Shown: piece by piece, positions 36,901 through 44,400 of the stretch
How positions within the stretch are numbered: the first letter of the stretch is position 1
How the letters are laid out: every line of letters starts with the position of its first letter
Assembly (NCBI RefSeq): GCF_036985595.1
Contig: NZ_BTPU01000018.1
Span: forward strand, 60,947 to 124,946
Source: Vallitalea maricola
GTDB taxonomy: Bacteria > Bacillota > Clostridia > Lachnospirales > Vallitaleaceae
Length of the DNA stretch: 64,000 nucleotides
Reading direction: 5' to 3'
The notes under the pieces: generated by a model
Seen by the model: the letters and a program-made list of their open reading frames with translations, nothing else
Databases searched by the model: none
Told to the model about the DNA's origin: nothing
Program-made: the position numbers and the translations under genes

Positions 36901-37687
36901 CTATTTTTTGCACTGTTCCGCTTACTGTACCACTATTACTGCTATTATTGATACTCCCTCTATTACGGCCTGCCACTCCCCCTACTTTTTGTGCTCCGCT
37001 GATTATTCCTCTATTGCTGCTATCATTGATACTTCCGCCATAATTGTAACCTGCTATTCCTCCTGTTCCCTGTGCAGTTTCCGATGTTGGTGCGCTATTA
37101 CTTATCGTTCCACTATTACTGCAATTACTTATACTGCCATTTTTCTTATAGCCTGCCACTCCTCCTACATAATCTTTTCCATATATATAACTATCTTTAA
37201 TATGTATATTTTCTATTGTTGCATTATCTGTATAACCAAATAGCCCCACGTAGCTCAAGCTACCATCATTAATGTAAATTCCTGTAATACTATGTCCTCT
37301 GCCATTAAAGTTCCCTGTAAAAGGATATGTCTCATTGCCAATAGGTGTCCAAGGGTTAAATGTACCCTCCGCATTTAGTTCTCCTGCACCATCTAATACA
37401 TTTTCATTTAATACAATATCATTTTGCAGTTCAAAATATTTACCTGCATAATCTGTTCCGTCATTTACTTGCTGTGCCAAATAGGCTAGCTGCTCTGCTG
37501 TTTTAATAATGTATGGATTTTCTTCTGTACCACCATCTGCTGGAAAGTCACCTTCGGCGCTTCCACTCCATACCAAAGTATCTGACACTGTTTCTGCCAT
37601 TACGGGCATTGCAGGCATCAGGCTTATTACCATACATAAAGCCATTAAAATAGCCAGTCTTCGATGTATTCTCATTTTTACTTTCAT
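33992..37687 (-). CDS. secreted SLH surface protein with GLUG-type repeats
   Basis: A 1231-residue exported protein. The signal peptide ends near VMA-ET (residue 31). A GLUG-type repeat array follows (about 150-480) with more than ten units of the form GGVAG.N.GSI.NSSNSGTVSG. Three Ig-like modules (VTNTGNITLSNVTVNLPG...) alternate with two linker modules beginning NKAASKLSEI. After a Gly/Ser-rich and a Pro/Thr-rich stretch come SLH units (about 1040-1231), the middle one short. ATG 37687 has AAGGAGG 6 bp upstream; an earlier in-frame start at 37723 lacks one. It is a probable adhesin or S-layer-associated protein. It diverges from a LytTR/GHKL system exactly as in module A, though the repeat domains are unrelated. 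Confidence 0.87.
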   Translation of the reverse strand: MKVKMRIHRRLAILMALCMVISLMPAMPVMAETVSDTLVWSGSAEGDFPADGGTEENPYIIKTAEQLAYLAQQVNDGTDYAGKYFELQNDIVLNENVLDGAGELNAEGTFNPWTPIGNETYPFTGNFNGRGHSITGIYINDGSLSYVGLFGYTDNATIENIHIKDSYIYGKDYVGGVAGYKKNGSISNCSNSGTISNSAPTSETAQGTGGIAGYNYGGSINDSSNRGIISGAQKVGGVAGRNRGSINNSSNSGTVSGTVQKIGGIVGANESGNSVKNSSNNGAVNGNTQVGGVVGCNEGGSISNSSNSAVVSGAGMIGGVVGDNGWYKPTSASPGTPGIISNSCNSGEVNGERQVGGVVGSNGIARIVSCSNSGSVKHKKIEGAAIGEVGGIAGCQTGTKEGIGIENCSNSGSISGEGGSELWIGGITGRNLGMIQYCSNSGSISGECSTLGIGGLIGKQQSGTIDSCFWRSLTGIDMVGNNAGGTISNCSLLDSSSIATLNSYANENSYLTWILDANSYPLVAISQMQLQWADGCLDDVTYNSSETKSIKYKVTNTGNITLSNVTVNLPGDNKDDFEVNGFNSTVLEPNETAEFTVSLKTGTVVGNYTASVDVSGESIDGETLQTTELSFSQNVNKAASKLSEIEATDETIDGFKDGSLKNVTKEMEYKVGEEGTYQAITEDGTITGLIPDTYSVRYQASFADNYEGDNTPVSFTINKGVAVIYNLKLTTNDSFQDLTYGYEEENSVTYSITNEGNTTVSALNVVLSGDAKDDFVVSPLNVSELKPSETATFTITFQSGKPAGSYEASIDVSGNTPLNVEVNTNTSITQNVNKAASKLSEIGKTNETIKGRGDGSLTNLTTEMEYMKYKEGEAGTYTTIAEDGTITGLVPATYYVRYQDSFATNYEGDNTPVQLIIEEPRYELKLEGDSSLPVLTYGYEKGNSVTYTVTNAGNTTDSGLKIVLSGDNKDDFEVGELSATKLASKATANFTVTLKTGKEIGTYTAELKVESNTTNASLTITQQVKKTSSNSGGHSSGGGGSTVKQTETATPEENPAQNETPKTLETVKKDGAEKVKNFKDVKESSWFYEGTVYSLGSGWFAGSTDTTFSPSNPMTREMFRIVLGRMGADVNELMDNDRLKENITREQLATLLYRMAQEKGLVKAGSQDTQKISTFEDGSQVSAWAKEAMAWANAQDIIKGDDKNMLKPKAGATRAEVAVILMRFDTIVRNN

Positions 37688-37789
37688 AACGTTCCTCCTT
37701 AATTTTCGTATATATTTAAGCATCTATTGTAAAGCAGTATGTCATCGTTTTGTTATAAATCTCTTTCTCAATATACCTGGTTTAGAACT

Positions 37790-38188
37790 TTAGCCTTTTA
37801 GATGTACACTACACAGGTTTGATCTTTCAGGCCTAATCCCACAGCGTTCAAGTCCTTCTTCCAGTTTTTCTTTGCTTATAGGACGAAGGGCAAACTGCTT
37901 GACTCCGTTTTCAAAAGCAAATCCTGCAAAATCTTCATCATCTGAAAACCAGATAATATTCGCCTTCGGGTTTCGAAGGTGTATATGTCTTACGGCTTCC
38001 ATCCCCTTAGCTCTGTCTATGGCTACTATCACAATTTCATAGCTTATTTTCATCATAGATTCTATAATCCTTTCTCTATTTTCAAAAAGCTCAATATTAG
38101 GATAGTAATTATATTCCGTGCAATAATCCAGGACCAATCTTTTCAAAAGTTTTGCGTCCTCCTGATCTGCACTGATTGCTATTTTCAT
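37790..38188 (-). CDS. stand-alone degenerate receiver (pseudo-receiver) protein
   Basis: A 132-residue protein that aligns along its whole length with the receiver domain of the divergent LytTR regulator: MKIAISADQEDAKLLKRL against MRIAIVDDLKNERTLVQKL, and YEIVIVAI against YEIVFLDI. The phospho-acceptor Asp is thus replaced by Ala56, one of the two N-terminal acidic residues is missing, and the conserved Lys reads Arg (ALRPIS). There is no output domain. It could compete with or bind the module B regulator or kinase. AAGGGGA precedes ATG 38188. It lies between the SLH gene and the two-component genes; module A has no counterpart. Confidence 0.72.
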   Translation of the reverse strand: MKIAISADQEDAKLLKRLVLDYCTEYNYYPNIELFENRERIIESMMKISYEIVIVAIDRAKGMEAVRHIHLRNPKANIIWFSDDEDFAGFAFENGVKQFALRPISKEKLEEGLERCGIRPERSNLCSVHLKG

Positions 38189-38295
38189 TCTAGTCCCCTT
38201 ATTCATAACATTTTTCGTTAACATACTAAATTAAAGTCTTTATAGATTGCTTTAACCAAAGTATCAAATTCTTCCTGAGTTTTCAAGATATTGTA

Positions 38296-38353
38296 ACTGT
38301 GTGGTCCTTTTGGAGACTGAGTGGTAGTCAGAAACCCCTTTTTATAGTATAAT
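38296..38353 (+). promoter_or_regulatory. 20-bp-spaced direct repeat and promoter before the LytTR regulator (module B)
   Basis: ACTGTGTGGT (38296-38305) and ACTGAGTGGT (38316-38325) are direct repeats exactly 20 bp apart. The -10 TATAAT is at 38348-38353 and the -35 position (about 38325-38330) is a poor match that overlaps the second repeat. Shared with module A: AC..(A/T)GTGGT twice at 20 bp. This fits autoregulation by a LytTR protein. Confidence 0.6.
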
Positions 38354-38388
38354 TACATTCATTAGTTATAAAATTGAGGAGATTTACC

Positions 38389-39123
38389 ATGAGAATTGCG
38401 ATTGTTGATGATTTAAAAAATGAACGTACTTTGGTACAAAAACTTGCCTCGCAGTATTTTGATGACAGAAAAACTCTATATGATGTCACTCCTCATTTTG
38501 AAGAATACGAAACCGGCGAGAGATTTTTAGAAAATTATATCCCTGGTAAATACGAAATTGTTTTTTTAGATATATATATGGATAAAATAACAGGTATTGA
38601 CGTAGCCAAACGCATTGCTACTTTTGATAAAGACTGTAGTATTATCTTTTTCACAACCAGTGACGAGCATCAGCTAGATGGCTACAGTGTTCATGCTATT
38701 GGTTATATTATGAAACCTATTTCTGACCATTTACCAGCTTTCTATACAGCAATGGATTACGCTGCTAGCAGACTTTTAATGGATCAAGCTGGTATTACAG
38801 TCACTACTGACTGTGGTGAGATATATTTACACTATAGAAACATTGTGTACATAGATTGTATCGGTCGTACTACTTATTTTCATCTTACAAATATGGATTT
38901 GACAGTTTTAGGAAAGTTTAAGGATTACCAACCTATTTTTCTCGCTGATAACCGATTTTTAGAATGTTACCGAAATATTATCATCAACATGGACTATATC
39001 GATAGGCCTGATAACGATGACTTCATTCTGAAATCAGGCGAAAAACTACCTATCAGCAGAAGAAAAAAAGCTACAGTACTTGAAAATCATATGACATATT
39101 TTGTTAAGAAGCGAGGAATGTAA
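38389..39123 (+). CDS. LytTR-family response regulator (module B)
   Basis: A 244-residue AgrA-type regulator, paralogous to the one at 14847. Receiver with D7-D8, phospho-acceptor D61 in VFLDIYMDK and Lys in IMKPIS; LytTR domain from about 135 (IVYIDCIGRTTYFHL...GEKLPISRRKK). ATG 38389 follows GAGGAG by about 7 bp. The kinase gene begins 6 bp after its stop. Probable targets are its own promoter through the two GTGGT repeats and perhaps the divergent SLH and pseudo-receiver genes. Confidence 0.9.
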   Translation: MRIAIVDDLKNERTLVQKLASQYFDDRKTLYDVTPHFEEYETGERFLENYIPGKYEIVFLDIYMDKITGIDVAKRIATFDKDCSIIFFTTSDEHQLDGYSVHAIGYIMKPISDHLPAFYTAMDYAASRLLMDQAGITVTTDCGEIYLHYRNIVYIDCIGRTTYFHLTNMDLTVLGKFKDYQPIFLADNRFLECYRNIIINMDYIDRPDNDDFILKSGEKLPISRRKKATVLENHMTYFVKKRGM

Positions 39124-39128
39124 TCATT

Positions 39129-40457
39129 ATGGAAATTTTCTTTACAGTTTTATCAGTAACACTAACACAAATACCCGGCCTAATTTTACGCTATATTCCT
39201 TTTTCAAAGTTATTTACACAAAAACAAAAAAAACAGTTGCTGAACTGCTATATACTTTTCTTTATTTTTCAATTTACGGTTCTTTATATTATTGCACTAC
39301 GTATTTCTCTGACTCCTTCAATCTATAGAATCGCGGTGCCTCTTGGAGCAGTTATATACCTATGTATTAACTGTATTATTCTGAAGAATATGTTTTTTCA
39401 ACATGCCTTTGTCTATGGAATGCAGGGTAGCTACTGTCTCGTCCTTCATTCATTTGTAGCAATTCTTCTGAGTCACTTTGCCCCTCATCTTACTATAAAC
39501 AAGCAGATTATGTCACAAAGCTTTCTATTTTTGCTGCTCTTTGTCGTTACCGCCTATCCTCTTTGGCATTTTATTAAAGACTCTTTCTACTTAAAGATTT
39601 CTGCAGAATATAACTACCACTGGAAGCTTGTTTGGCTAATTCCTAACTTACTGTGGCTAAGTACCGTCATTACTACTATGAATAATAATTGGATTAGTTC
39701 CTCTGTCCAACTTATCGCCAGAATAATAATGGGTCTTACTATTTTTATTTTATGGAAATGTGTTAATCTTGATTTTAAGCAACTTGAAGAAAAGTTTGCA
39801 CTTAAATCAACAAACCAACTATTGCACATTCAAATGAATGCTATCAGCCACCAAGCAACAACCATCCATGAAAATGATGAAAAAATTCAAATCCTGCGCC
39901 ATGACTTTCGCCATAATATTCAGATGCTATCTACTCTCATCGCCAGAGAAGAACTGGCTGATGCTTCATTAATTCTAAAAAAACTGAATGATGATCTTGA
40001 AAATACAAAGCCTATTATTTTCTGCAAAAATCCAGTTATCAATTCTGCCCTATTGGTCTATATCAACAAAGCTCAGAAACAAAACATAGAAATTATATCA
40101 GAAATTGATATTCCTCAAAATATTCCTTGGAGTAGCAATGACATCGCTCTATTGTTTGCTAATGTTTTGGAAAATGCCATCAACGCCAGCAGCCAACAGC
40201 CTAAAGAACAAAGAAAAATATGCATTACAACAAGGTATGATGATAACAAACTAGCAATTATTGTAGAAAATTATTTTTTTGGAGAAATTTTATTTAACGA
40301 TAATGGCATGCCTATTTCATTAAAACAAGGTCATGGTGTAGGTATGCGTTCTATCACTTCAATAGTTTCAAAATATCGCGGTCATGTAGTTTGTTCCCAT
40401 ACACATGATTGGTTTACAATTAGTTTTATGTTTTCTAATAGGTATGCGTCAAATTAA
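39129..40457 (+). CDS. GHKL sensor histidine kinase, AgrC-like (module B)
   Basis: A 442-residue kinase, clear paralogue of the module A kinase: the N-terminus MEIFFTVLSVTLTQIPGLIL parallels MEIFITILCITLIQIPGIIL. About six membrane segments precede the phosphorylation site ILRHDFRHNIQ with H258 and the ATPase boxes LFANVLENAINAS and GHGVGMRS. The kinase probably senses a membrane or peptide signal; no signal-peptide gene is visible. AGGAATG before ATG 39129 overlaps the end of the regulator gene, implying translational coupling. Confidence 0.9.
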   Translation: MEIFFTVLSVTLTQIPGLILRYIPFSKLFTQKQKKQLLNCYILFFIFQFTVLYIIALRISLTPSIYRIAVPLGAVIYLCINCIILKNMFFQHAFVYGMQGSYCLVLHSFVAILLSHFAPHLTINKQIMSQSFLFLLLFVVTAYPLWHFIKDSFYLKISAEYNYHWKLVWLIPNLLWLSTVITTMNNNWISSSVQLIARIIMGLTIFILWKCVNLDFKQLEEKFALKSTNQLLHIQMNAISHQATTIHENDEKIQILRHDFRHNIQMLSTLIAREELADASLILKKLNDDLENTKPIIFCKNPVINSALLVYINKAQKQNIEIISEIDIPQNIPWSSNDIALLFANVLENAINASSQQPKEQRKICITTRYDDNKLAIIVENYFFGEILFNDNGMPISLKQGHGVGMRSITSIVSKYRGHVVCSHTHDWFTISFMFSNRYASN

Positions 40458-40821
40458 GAGCACCTTGACAAAACGAATCTGTTAAGCAAATCATACTTTT
40501 TGCATAAACTATTGAAGGTTTCAGTTATTTTTTCAATATCATCCTCTTTATCAAAACCTGCTACATCTTATCTCAGAAATGAATATTTCCTATAATATTC
40601 ATTATATTACATCAAATTACACAATATTTCCATATTTTTCAAATAGTAATTTTTAAGATTTAATTAAATAGTGGGCAAATCTTTTCTGTCACTTAAATAG
40701 AAAAGGCATAAAAATAAAACTCTTATGCCTTAAAAATACCCCTTACTCATTTTAAACTAATGATAGATCAACATAACCAATTTCTCAGTCAATCAACCTA
40801 TGTCATCTATATTCCCACCCA
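40458..40821. other. spacer between module B and rlmD
   Basis: No intact gene. On the minus strand a 36-codon open stretch (about 40460-40570, AGFDKEDDIEKITETFNSL...) may be a gene remnant. A hairpin AAGGCATAA/TTATGCCTT (40703-40711 with 40723-40731) with a T-rich minus-strand tail is a likely second terminator. The remainder is very AT-rich. Confidence 0.45.
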
Positions 40822-40868
40822 TAATAAAAGGGGCAAAAACCGCCATTTTTTCGCTCGATTTCTGCCCC
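40822..40868 (-). terminator. terminator of rlmD
   Basis: GGGGCA (40830-40835) pairs with TGCCCC (40863-40868), extended inward with several further pairs, and on the minus strand TTTT follows. A decayed relative of this region stands at 33.58 kb. Confidence 0.7.
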
Positions 40869-40909
40869 ATTTTTTCTTAATAACCACAACATATTGTGTT
40901 CAATTATCG

Positions 40910-42304
40910 TTATTTTTTATCCGAACCACATTTCGTCATCAGAACCACACATTCCGTATGCACAGTCTGAGGAAACATATCCACTGGCTGAATTTCCTCA
41001 ACCCTATAACCGCCTTCCCCAAGCACCTTAACATCCCTAGCCATAGTGCCAGGGTCACATGATACATACACAACCTTCTCTGGGTGCATCTTTATAATAG
41101 TCTCCAACAGCTCCCTATCACACCCTTTTCTAGGTGGATCAACAACTATAACATCTGCCCTGACACCATCGTCATACTTTTCTGTAATTACCTCTTCTGC
41201 CTTACCAACATAGAATTCAGTATTACTAATGTTATTAAGTTCAGTATTCTTCTTAGCATCCTCTATAGCTTCTGGAACTATCTCTACTCCCATAACCTTT
41301 TTACTCTTATCTGCTAAAAACAACGATATGGTACCAATACCACAATAAGCATCCCATACTATTTCATCTCCAGACAAATCTGCAAACTCTAATACCTTAC
41401 TATATAACTTCTCAGTCTGTACAGGATTGACTTGATAAAAAGATAATGGCGAAATATTATAGGCAACTTCTCCAATATAATCAGTTATATAAGGCTTGCC
41501 CCATAACATCTTTATCTTATTACCCATGATAACATTAGTTTTTTCTTTATTGACACTAATAAATATACCAGCTACATTCTCTATTTCCCTAAGATTACTA
41601 ACTAGTTCATCACTATTAGGCAATCTATTACTATTAATTACAACCCCAATCATAATTTCTTTCGTATGAAAACTAACTCTAGTAACAATATGTCTAACGA
41701 CACCCTTATGACTAACCTCATTATATGGTTTTACATTATTCTTCAACATATACTCTTTAACAACATTAATAATATCCTTATTTACGGGCTGTTGAATATA
41801 ACATTTATCTGTAGTTATTATATTATGGCTTCTCATAGCATAAAATCCAATATTGACAGATTCATCTCCCATGCTTCCTACAGGAAATTGGACTTTATTT
41901 CTATAAAAATAAGGATTTTCCATGCCTATTACTTTATTAACTTTTATATCAGTTATACCGCCTATTCTCTCAATAATATCTTGTACCTTTTTCTGTTTAT
42001 AACTTAATTGACCTTCATAGGATAAATGCTGCAACTGACATCCACCGCATCGTTTTGCTATATCGCACACAGGGTCAATTCTATGAATTGAAGGTTCTAT
42101 TATATTAATTAATTTTCCAAATCCAAAATTCTTTTTAGTCTTAATGACTTTTACCTTGATTTTCTCTTCTGGTAATGCTCCATCAACAAATAGTGTATAG
42201 CCATCTATCTTACCTATACCTTCACCATTTATACCTATATCATCTATAACCATTTCATAATACTCATTCTTAACTACCGGTAACTCAACATTTTTTGCCT
42301 TCAT
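40910..42304 (-). CDS. rlmD: 23S rRNA (uracil-C5)-methyltransferase RlmD/RumA family
   Basis: A 464-residue TrmA-family enzyme that methylates a uridine of 23S rRNA with S-adenosylmethionine. It has an N-terminal TRAM domain (about 10-70), the iron-sulphur cysteines of CDIAKRCGGCQLQHL, the SAM-binding motif DAYCGIGTISLF, the VVDPPRKGCD motif, and the catalytic Cys in YVSCDPGTMARD. Its C-terminus HTECVVLMTKCGSDKK differs slightly from the usual HVE(C/T)VVLM ending, as expected if the last codons were replaced by an integrated element. Clostridia often have two paralogues (RlmD and RlmCD); which one this is cannot be fixed. Confidence 0.9.
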   Translation of the reverse strand: MKAKNVELPVVKNEYYEMVIDDIGINGEGIGKIDGYTLFVDGALPEEKIKVKVIKTKKNFGFGKLINIIEPSIHRIDPVCDIAKRCGGCQLQHLSYEGQLSYKQKKVQDIIERIGGITDIKVNKVIGMENPYFYRNKVQFPVGSMGDESVNIGFYAMRSHNIITTDKCYIQQPVNKDIINVVKEYMLKNNVKPYNEVSHKGVVRHIVTRVSFHTKEIMIGVVINSNRLPNSDELVSNLREIENVAGIFISVNKEKTNVIMGNKIKMLWGKPYITDYIGEVAYNISPLSFYQVNPVQTEKLYSKVLEFADLSGDEIVWDAYCGIGTISLFLADKSKKVMGVEIVPEAIEDAKKNTELNNISNTEFYVGKAEEVITEKYDDGVRADVIVVDPPRKGCDRELLETIIKMHPEKVVYVSCDPGTMARDVKVLGEGGYRVEEIQPVDMFPQTVHTECVVLMTKCGSDKK

Positions 42305-42331
42305 GATTATTCATCCTCTATACATTAATAT

Positions 42332-42401
42332 AAAAAAGGCATTCCCATAATACAATAATACGCTTATCTCTAAAGTAAAAGAAATGTATTATGAGAAAGC
42401 C
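42332..42401 (-). terminator. terminator of the yhaM-type gene
   Basis: GGCATTCCCATAATACA (42338-42354) pairs with 42385-42401 with few mismatches, followed on the minus strand by TTTTTT. It separates the HD-domain RNase gene from rlmD, so rlmD has its own transcript or depends on read-through. Confidence 0.75.
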
Positions 42402-42427
42402 CCCACATAGAATTTATTTTTTACTAA

Positions 42428-43369
42428 TTAATATCTTGTTCTTCTAACATTGGAATCAAAGATTCTCTGCCATCCTAACCAATTATCTTCCACGTCACTT
42501 GTTTCTAATAAATCAGAAAATGTTCTTAATTTTGCATCGCAGTTATCTGCAAAATGTAGAGCAAGTGCCTCTATTGTTTGTGGTTTCTTAGGTGAACCAT
42601 ATTCCAATTCTCCGTGATGAGCTAAGATACAATGTTTTACCATGTAAGCTAAATCCTCTGGGAAACCTGGAATTTCTTTAATTCTATCAGAAACCCATTC
42701 AGTAGATATCATTATATGACCTAACAATTGACCAGGGTCAGTATATTCGATAATAGGGAATTTTGATAACTCTTTTATCTTTCCTATATCGTGGAACAAT
42801 GCAGAAGTATATAATATATCCTTATTAATCACTTTATAATTACCAGCAAAGAATTTACACATATTGAGTACACAAAGGGTATGTTCTAGTAAACCTCCTA
42901 GATAACTATGATGCATTGTTTTCGCTGCTGTATGTTCTTTAAATGTTTTAATGAACTCTCTATCTTCAACAAAAAATTTCTTAACTAAAGCGCTAAGGTA
43001 TTTGTTATCTATATCGTTAACAAATGTAAGTAATTCTGAATACATCTCGTTAATATCCCTGTTGGAAACTGGAATATACTCTCTTGGGTCATACTCTCCT
43101 TCACTGCTTTTTCTCAATCTTCTTATATTAAGCTGTATGGAGTTTTGGAATGTTATAACCAAGGCATCAATTTTAATGTATTCATGCTCACTGAAATCAT
43201 TAATACCGTCATTCAAATCCCATATCTTAGCATCTACTACGCCTGTTTTATCTTGTAATTTTAGGGAATAGTAAGTTTTACCAGCTCTTGTTTTCAATAC
43301 TTGCTTATTAACACACAAGTAATGATCTTGTATTTGTTCTCCTTCTTTCATGTCTACTATGTAACGCAT
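42428..43369 (-). CDS. yhaM: 3'-5' exoribonuclease YhaM-type (OB-fold plus HD domain)
   Basis: A 313-residue protein. Residues about 10-110 are an OB-fold nucleic-acid-binding domain (GKTYYSLKLQDKTGVVDAKIW). An HD phosphohydrolase domain follows, with H in HHSYLGGLLEHTL, the HD pair in SALFHDIGKI, and later HH and D residues (LAHHGELEYG, LHFADNCDAK). This is the layout of YhaM, which trims RNA and DNA 3' ends. AAAGGAG precedes ATG 43369. It is monocistronic, bounded by terminators. Confidence 0.88.
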   Translation of the reverse strand: MRYIVDMKEGEQIQDHYLCVNKQVLKTRAGKTYYSLKLQDKTGVVDAKIWDLNDGINDFSEHEYIKIDALVITFQNSIQLNIRRLRKSSEGEYDPREYIPVSNRDINEMYSELLTFVNDIDNKYLSALVKKFFVEDREFIKTFKEHTAAKTMHHSYLGGLLEHTLCVLNMCKFFAGNYKVINKDILYTSALFHDIGKIKELSKFPIIEYTDPGQLLGHIMISTEWVSDRIKEIPGFPEDLAYMVKHCILAHHGELEYGSPKKPQTIEALALHFADNCDAKLRTFSDLLETSDVEDNWLGWQRIFDSNVRRTRY

Positions 43370-43710
43370 ATATTACTCCTTTCAAAAACCACGATCAATT
43401 TATATCATAATCTATATACTTTCACTATCTGGTATATCAAATAATGATTTTTTATAAATTCCAATCTTAAATAATATTTGATTTCAAATATTCATCTTAC
43501 ATTATACCCTATTTTGTATAAAAAAAAAAGAAAGTAACTATTTCTTTTAAAAACTTTCTATAACACTTGATTTTCTTAATGATAGGCTTTGATTATAAAA
43601 ATTGTTATACTCAAAGCCTATTACACCAGCAAATTCTAAAATAATGTTTTGTGACTATGGTTCAGATATCTACATAAAAAGCAATCTGATAAAAAACACC
43701 AGCCGCAGGC
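43370..43710. other. non-coding spacer with a hairpin
   Basis: Very AT-rich. TAGGCTTTGA (43583-43592) pairs with TCAAAGCCTA (43611-43620) around an AT-rich loop, with no following T-run on either strand. No gene or recognised RNA was seen in the rest. Confidence 0.5.
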
Positions 43711-43747
43711 AGATAGAAAAACAGAAGAAAATTGATTCTCTGTTTTT
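43711..43747 (-). terminator. terminator of the GDSL esterase/amidohydrolase operon
   Basis: AAAAACAGA (43717-43725) pairs with TCTGTTTTT (43739-43747), which overlaps the stop codon; the minus strand continues into a T-rich tail (TTTTTC). Confidence 0.65.
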
Positions 43748-44400
43748 TATTGTATATATCCCTTTAGTTTTTCCAAAACTATCTTATATCCTGCATAGTT
43801 TATATGAATACCATCAACAGTATAATCCAATCGTAACTGTCTTTTCTCATCTAAAAATAAATCAAATAAGTCAAGAAATGAATAATTCTTTTGAGAACAT
43901 AGTGTTTTTAGGTATATATTTGTATTTCTAAGTTTGTCATTATCTTTGCCTACTAACCAATTATGATAAATTTTAGGATGTGAAGACTGGTTGACAGGGA
44001 GTAAAGAAATAATAAGTATTTTAGTATCAGTTTTTTTCCCTGTAATTAAATCCGCAATTCGTATAATTCGCTTTGCTATTTCTGCTTCTGTATTATGGGA
44101 AACAATAGGCATAAAATCATTTGTACCGACCCAAATAACGACTGTTTCTGGTTTTAATACATTAACTATATTGTCTAATCTATTGATTACATCATAAGTG
44201 GTACTGCCAAAGATTCCTCTATTAAGTATTCTCTTAGTTCCATCATACATTTCATTGATAAGAAAATTTTGAACTAAAGAATCTCCTAATAAGACAATGC
44301 CACCAGCAGGCAGTTTTTGATTTATATCTTTGTAAAATGAATATTTATCATCTGCTAATTTCTTTATGAGTTTTGTGGATTCGTTTACTTTCTGTTTCAT
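43747..44400 (-). CDS. SGNH/GDSL-type hydrolase
   Basis: A 217-residue SGNH hydrolase. Block I is VLLGDSLVQNF with the nucleophile Ser, Gly in NRGIFGSTT is block II, Asn in WVGTNDFMP is block III, and the catalytic D-x2-H is in VDGIHINYAGY. No signal peptide. It probably removes acyl groups from sugars or lipids. Its ATG overlaps the stop of the upstream amidohydrolase (TAATG), so both are translated from one message under the divergent HxlR regulator. Confidence 0.88.
   Translation of the reverse strand: MKQKVNESTKLIKKLADDKYSFYKDINQKLPAGGIVLLGDSLVQNFLINEMYDGTKRILNRGIFGSTTYDVINRLDNIVNVLKPETVVIWVGTNDFMPIVSHNTEAEIAKRIIRIADLITGKKTDTKILIISLLPVNQSSHPKIYHNWLVGKDNDKLRNTNIYLKTLCSQKNYSFLDLFDLFLDEKRQLRLDYTVDGIHINYAGYKIVLEKLKGYIQ

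Noticed and set aside
36459..37243. Regularly spaced repeats that resemble a CRISPR array
   Set aside because: They are in-frame GLUG protein repeats with variable unit length and no leader or cas genes.
43602..43931. Plus-strand frame of 109 codons overlapping the GDSL gene
   Set aside because: No ribosome site, overlaps a clear gene on the other strand, no family resemblance.
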